From Burkholderiales bacterium (GTDB lineage: Bacteria; Pseudomonadota; Gammaproteobacteria; Burkholderiales; Casimicrobiaceae), in assembly GCA_031257235.1 (NCBI GenBank), contig JAIRPA010000193.1, positions 1-7,661 of the forward strand: a DNA stretch of 7,661 nucleotides. The letters run 5' to 3'. This document shows positions 5,089 through 7,661 of the stretch, piece by piece. The translations under genes were made by a program, and so were the position numbers. The notes under the pieces were generated by a model. That model had not been told where the DNA came from. It searched no databases and saw only the letters and a program-made list of their open reading frames with translations. The stretch's first letter is position 1. Each line of letters starts with the position of its first letter.

Positions 5089-7524
5089 TTATTGTACACG
5101 GGCTTTCCTTCGGTTTGAAGGCAAGTGAAATAAAGGTGCGATCAGCCAAAGCAAAATCATGCCAAAGACAAGGGTCAAACCGAAACTGTGCAAAATAGGG
5201 GTTTGAGAAAGGGTCAATAACCCAAACGATAACAATGTAGTCATGGCCGACGCGCCGATTTCTACCCAAGCCGCTTGGGGGTTGGTGTGTCCGTGTTCCT
5301 GAAGAAAAATACCGTAATCAACCCCCATCCCTAAAATCAACATCAACGAGACCACATTAAAAAATTGAATCGGGGTTTGGGTGAAGCCCAACAACGCCAA
5401 AGCCATCAGAGACGCCAAAGCCGGCGCGGCGACGATGCGCCAAGTATTTTTTCTATATCTAAAATATAAGATACAAAAAATACTGATATAAGCAAGAATC
5501 ACCCCCACCTCCATGGTGCGACGGTATTCGCCCAATAAGCCCGACAACATCGCAATGCGATCCACCCACATGACCCCCGGAAGAGATTGTCCGATGCGGT
5601 CAAGTTCGGGAAGATCGTTGATTGAAAAACCGCTCAACATCACGATCGAAAAAAAGCCCTTGGGCGCGTGATCAAACCATAAGGGGCGATACAACGATCC
5701 TTCACGCGACTTCAGAAATTCGTCCATCGTGATAAGAGGCATCCGGTTTAATTCAAGATTAAGTTGCGCCGTCCACGAAGGCTTGGCGTGAATTTGACGG
5801 GCAAGCGTATCGAGCGCACCGCCTTGATTGAATAAATGTTGGGCAATCAACGCGCGATGATTTTGCTGGGCTTGGTAAGAAGGCACCCAATCGGAAACGG
5901 ATTGAACATGGGTGACGGATTGTTGTGCGAGAAGGGGAGATAAAGCGAGCTTTAAATTTTCTTCGCGCTCCAAAACTTCATCTTGGGAATCTCCGCGCAC
6001 CCAATAGAATTGCATGCCGCGCGGCGATTCGATGATGGCGTCGATGGCCATTTGATCTTGAATTAAAGCCGGATCCGGCGATTGCAAGGCGCGAATATTA
6101 TCGTCTGCCGCCAAACGGGAAAGCCCCCAAACCATAAGAACCGCACTTACCAAGAAGATCGCCCCCATGAGGGTTGGGCTTTTTAGGCGGGGGTAAAAGT
6201 CAATGAGTTTTCGATAATGTTGCCAATGCGCGGCGCGAAGAGGGTTGTCTTTGGCAAGCCAAGGGAAAAAGCACACAACGGTCAACCACGCGAAGGCTAA
6301 ACCGCTGATGGAAAAAACCGCCATTTGGCGCAACCCGTCAAAGGGCAAAAAAGCGATACCCAAATAGCCGACAGAGGTGGTGGCCAACGCGAAAGCAAGA
6401 GCCGGGAGTAAGCGTTGAATGAGCGGCGGCGCGGGAGGTGTTATTGGCGGTGTGACGCTGTGCAAGGTGGCATCTTGTGAAAAAGAGGTTGATTGCGCGC
6501 GTTGATACAAATAATAAATACCGTAATCTTGCGCAATGCCGATTAAACTTGCGCCAAACACCAAGGTTAATAAATGGATATTGCCGAAGATTAAATGGCT
6601 GATCGAAAGCGCTCCTAAAAAACCCACCCCCAACGAGAGCGCGATCAAGATCAAAGGACGAATCGAACGAAAAAGAGAATAAATTAAAATCAACACCCCG
6701 ATTAAAGAACCCAAACCAATCACAAAGATTTCTTGTTGAGCGCGCGACGCGGCATGCGTCGCATGAAAAATCATCCCGCTTTTTAAAAGCGTGACGGCAT
6801 CGTGTTGGTTTTCGCCGACTAAGTTTGCCGCCAAACGCGCGGCATCAAAAATGTCTCCCCACTTTTTTTGGGTGTCGATGGAAAAGGCGGACGGTTTTAA
6901 GGTCATCCACAACACCGCATAATGGCGGTCATCGTGAAACACGCTTAATTTTCCGTCGCGCGGGCGAAGTTTAGTGGATTGAAATCGCTCTTTAATCCAA
7001 TCATTAAAAAGTCCAAAAGGGTCTTTATCTCGGTCTGAAAAAACACCGTCGCCCAAAGGCGCGTAGAGAAGTCTTTCCCCTTCCTCGACCCAATAATCGA
7101 CAGATTCGTGACGCAATAAGTCGACTTGACGAGGGGTCAATAGATTAAATCGGCGATCTTGAAAATACGTCTCTATGGCGTTGATCGAAGTATCGTCATG
7201 AGTATCGGTGACTTCGACAAGGTCGGGATGCAAAGCCAAAACGCGGATAAAGGCATCGGTCGCGTTGGAGGCGGTTTCCCACTGTTGCGCGCCAATGGCA
7301 ATGATGATTTTTTGCTCGGCATCATGAATGAGGCGATTCATTGCATGATCGAGGGTGTCGTCCTTTTTTTCGGAGGGCAATAAGGCAAGAATATTGGTGT
7401 CGAAACGAACCGACTTAACGGCAAAAAGATAGAGGTTGTGCAAAAGTAAAGCCGCCACTACGATCAACCAGCACCGCGCCCAAAGGGAAGGGCGATACAA
7501 GAAAAAGTTTCTCGGTGTCTTCAT
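5089..7524 (-). CDS. MMPL/RND-superfamily inner-membrane exporter of the polyene cluster
   Basis: This 811-residue protein has the duplicated RND layout. It has one N-terminal membrane segment (~17-36), a periplasmic domain (~38-262), a block of membrane segments (~265-287, 290-310, 317-340, 371-393, 399-420), a second N-terminal-type segment (~451-470), a second periplasmic domain (~471-668), and a final block (~672-689, 697-714, 720-742, 757-774, 780-799). Each half carries the Asp-Tyr-Gly motif of MMPL-type pumps in its fourth segment (333-335 and 736-738), where the Asp relays protons. It resembles the predicted exporters (COG4258 type) of APE and xanthomonadin clusters, which probably move the polyene or its lipid conjugate across the inner membrane. 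A Pro-rich loop (358-367) follows the first block. The ATG at 7522-7524 lies 39 nt after the upstream stop, without an evident Shine-Dalgarno. In E. coli APE clusters I recall this gene as apeM; I leave the symbol blank. Confidence 0.9.
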   Translation of the reverse strand: MKTPRNFFLYRPSLWARCWLIVVAALLLHNLYLFAVKSVRFDTNILALLPSEKKDDTLDHAMNRLIHDAEQKIIIAIGAQQWETASNATDAFIRVLALHPDLVEVTDTHDDTSINAIETYFQDRRFNLLTPRQVDLLRHESVDYWVEEGERLLYAPLGDGVFSDRDKDPFGLFNDWIKERFQSTKLRPRDGKLSVFHDDRHYAVLWMTLKPSAFSIDTQKKWGDIFDAARLAANLVGENQHDAVTLLKSGMIFHATHAASRAQQEIFVIGLGSLIGVLILIYSLFRSIRPLILIALSLGVGFLGALSISHLIFGNIHLLTLVFGASLIGIAQDYGIYYLYQRAQSTSFSQDATLHSVTPPITPPAPPLIQRLLPALAFALATTSVGYLGIAFLPFDGLRQMAVFSISGLAFAWLTVVCFFPWLAKDNPLRAAHWQHYRKLIDFYPRLKSPTLMGAIFLVSAVLMVWGLSRLAADDNIRALQSPDPALIQDQMAIDAIIESPRGMQFYWVRGDSQDEVLEREENLKLALSPLLAQQSVTHVQSVSDWVPSYQAQQNHRALIAQHLFNQGGALDTLARQIHAKPSWTAQLNLELNRMPLITMDEFLKSREGSLYRPLWFDHAPKGFFSIVMLSGFSINDLPELDRIGQSLPGVMWVDRIAMLSGLLGEYRRTMEVGVILAYISIFCILYFRYRKNTWRIVAAPALASLMALALLGFTQTPIQFFNVVSLMLILGMGVDYGIFLQEHGHTNPQAAWVEIGASAMTTLLSFGLLTLSQTPILHSFGLTLVFGMILLWLIAPLFHLPSNRRKARVQ

Positions 7525-7563
7525 GGTGTCGGGTAAAAGTTGACGATCGTTGAAAAGAAGGGG

Positions 7564-7661
7564 TTATTGAATACTTAATAATAACTTGATATCGTCCGCA
7601 TTCATCGAAGGTAAATCGGTGGAAACGTTAAAAAAATGCGTGAACGTTTCATTGCCGTTTT
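7564..7661 (-). CDS. C-terminal end of an unidentified protein, upstream gene of the operon (partial)
   Basis: On the minus strand a frame is open from the window edge to a TAA at 7564-7566, giving 31 residues that end in Asp-Asp-Ile-Lys-Leu-Leu-Leu-Ser-Ile-Gln. The other two minus frames close early. The end lies 39 nt before the exporter start, so it is in the same operon. The fragment is too short to identify. In known APE clusters the gene before the exporter is often a LolA-like periplasmic carrier; the segment NETFTHFFNVSTDLPS would fit such a protein, but this is position-based guessing. Confidence 0.6.
   Translation of the reverse strand, partial: NGNETFTHFFNVSTDLPSMNADDIKLLLSIQ

Noticed and set aside
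5057..5269. 71-residue N-terminal extension of the ApeO-like ketosynthase
   Set aside because: It overlaps the end of the exporter gene in another frame and has no ketosynthase character; the thiolase-fold start begins at the ATG of 5056.
7364..7370. A7 tract in the exporter gene (and another near 6863-6869) as slippage sites
   Set aside because: The reading frame is intact on both sides and A7 runs in Lys codons are common; nothing else points to programmed frameshifting.
5057..7538. Shared TTTTACCC (minus strand) upstream of both the exporter and ApeO-like starts, as a possible operator or unusual ribosome site
   Set aside because: The copies lie at different distances from the ATG (1 and 6 bases) and the motif is short enough to be chance.
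7543..7550. 8-bp palindrome ACGATCGT upstream of the exporter as an operator
   Set aside because: It is short, lies inside a 39-nt operon gap after another gene, and has no promoter elements beside it.

Overview
The window looks like part of a Gram-negative proteobacterial chromosome, probably gamma- or betaproteobacterial. The reasons are an autotransporter beta-barrel end, an RND-superfamily exporter and a type II fatty-acid-like enzyme set. I cannot name a genus. Base composition is close to even, and no gene stands out as foreign by eye.

Layout. At the left edge (1-564, + strand) is the 3' end of an autotransporter gene: the last strands of the outer-membrane barrel, ending in the Trp that usually closes such barrels. 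It carries an unusually long Ala/Asn/Gly-rich insertion between two strands. Everything from 7661 leftward to 797 is one tightly packed minus-strand operon. In transcription order it holds a partial unknown gene (31 C-terminal residues), an MMPL/RND-type exporter, a ketosynthase (ApeO-like), a hotdog dehydratase (ApeP-like), a ketoreductase (ApeQ-like), a second ketosynthase (ApeR-like) and a 4'-phosphopantetheinyl transferase. Three successive junctions (KS/DH, DH/KR, KR/KS) are ATGA overlaps of 4 nt, so the four core enzymes are probably translationally coupled. The order exporter, KS, DH, KR, KS matches the distal half of aryl polyene (APE) pigment clusters. The carrier proteins, chain-length factor, partner dehydratase and aryl-starter genes are not in the window and would be expected to the right of 7661. 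No promoter for either transcription unit lies in the window.

How it works together (family knowledge plus inference). The PPTase arms an acyl carrier protein. The ketosynthases extend an aryl starter with malonyl units. The ketoreductase and dehydratase leave each unit as a conjugated double bond. The exporter helps move the product or its lipid conjugate toward the outer membrane. The product would be a yellow, protective, membrane-anchored polyene.

The most unusual part is the 3'-to-3' junction. Between 571 and 825 there are eight hairpins in 255 bp, covering about 78% of the stretch. The two ends are inverted versions of the same two-hairpin module (571-645 on +, 825-756 on -). The 34-nt inner hairpins of the two copies differ at nine positions. 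Eight of these form four compensated base pairs, and the bulged A is kept. This looks like a composite palindromic (REP/BIME- or MITE-like) element that also supplies matched terminators for the two converging genes. Its right end runs into the PPTase gene, where it encodes the last residues and the stop codon, next to a G7 tract.
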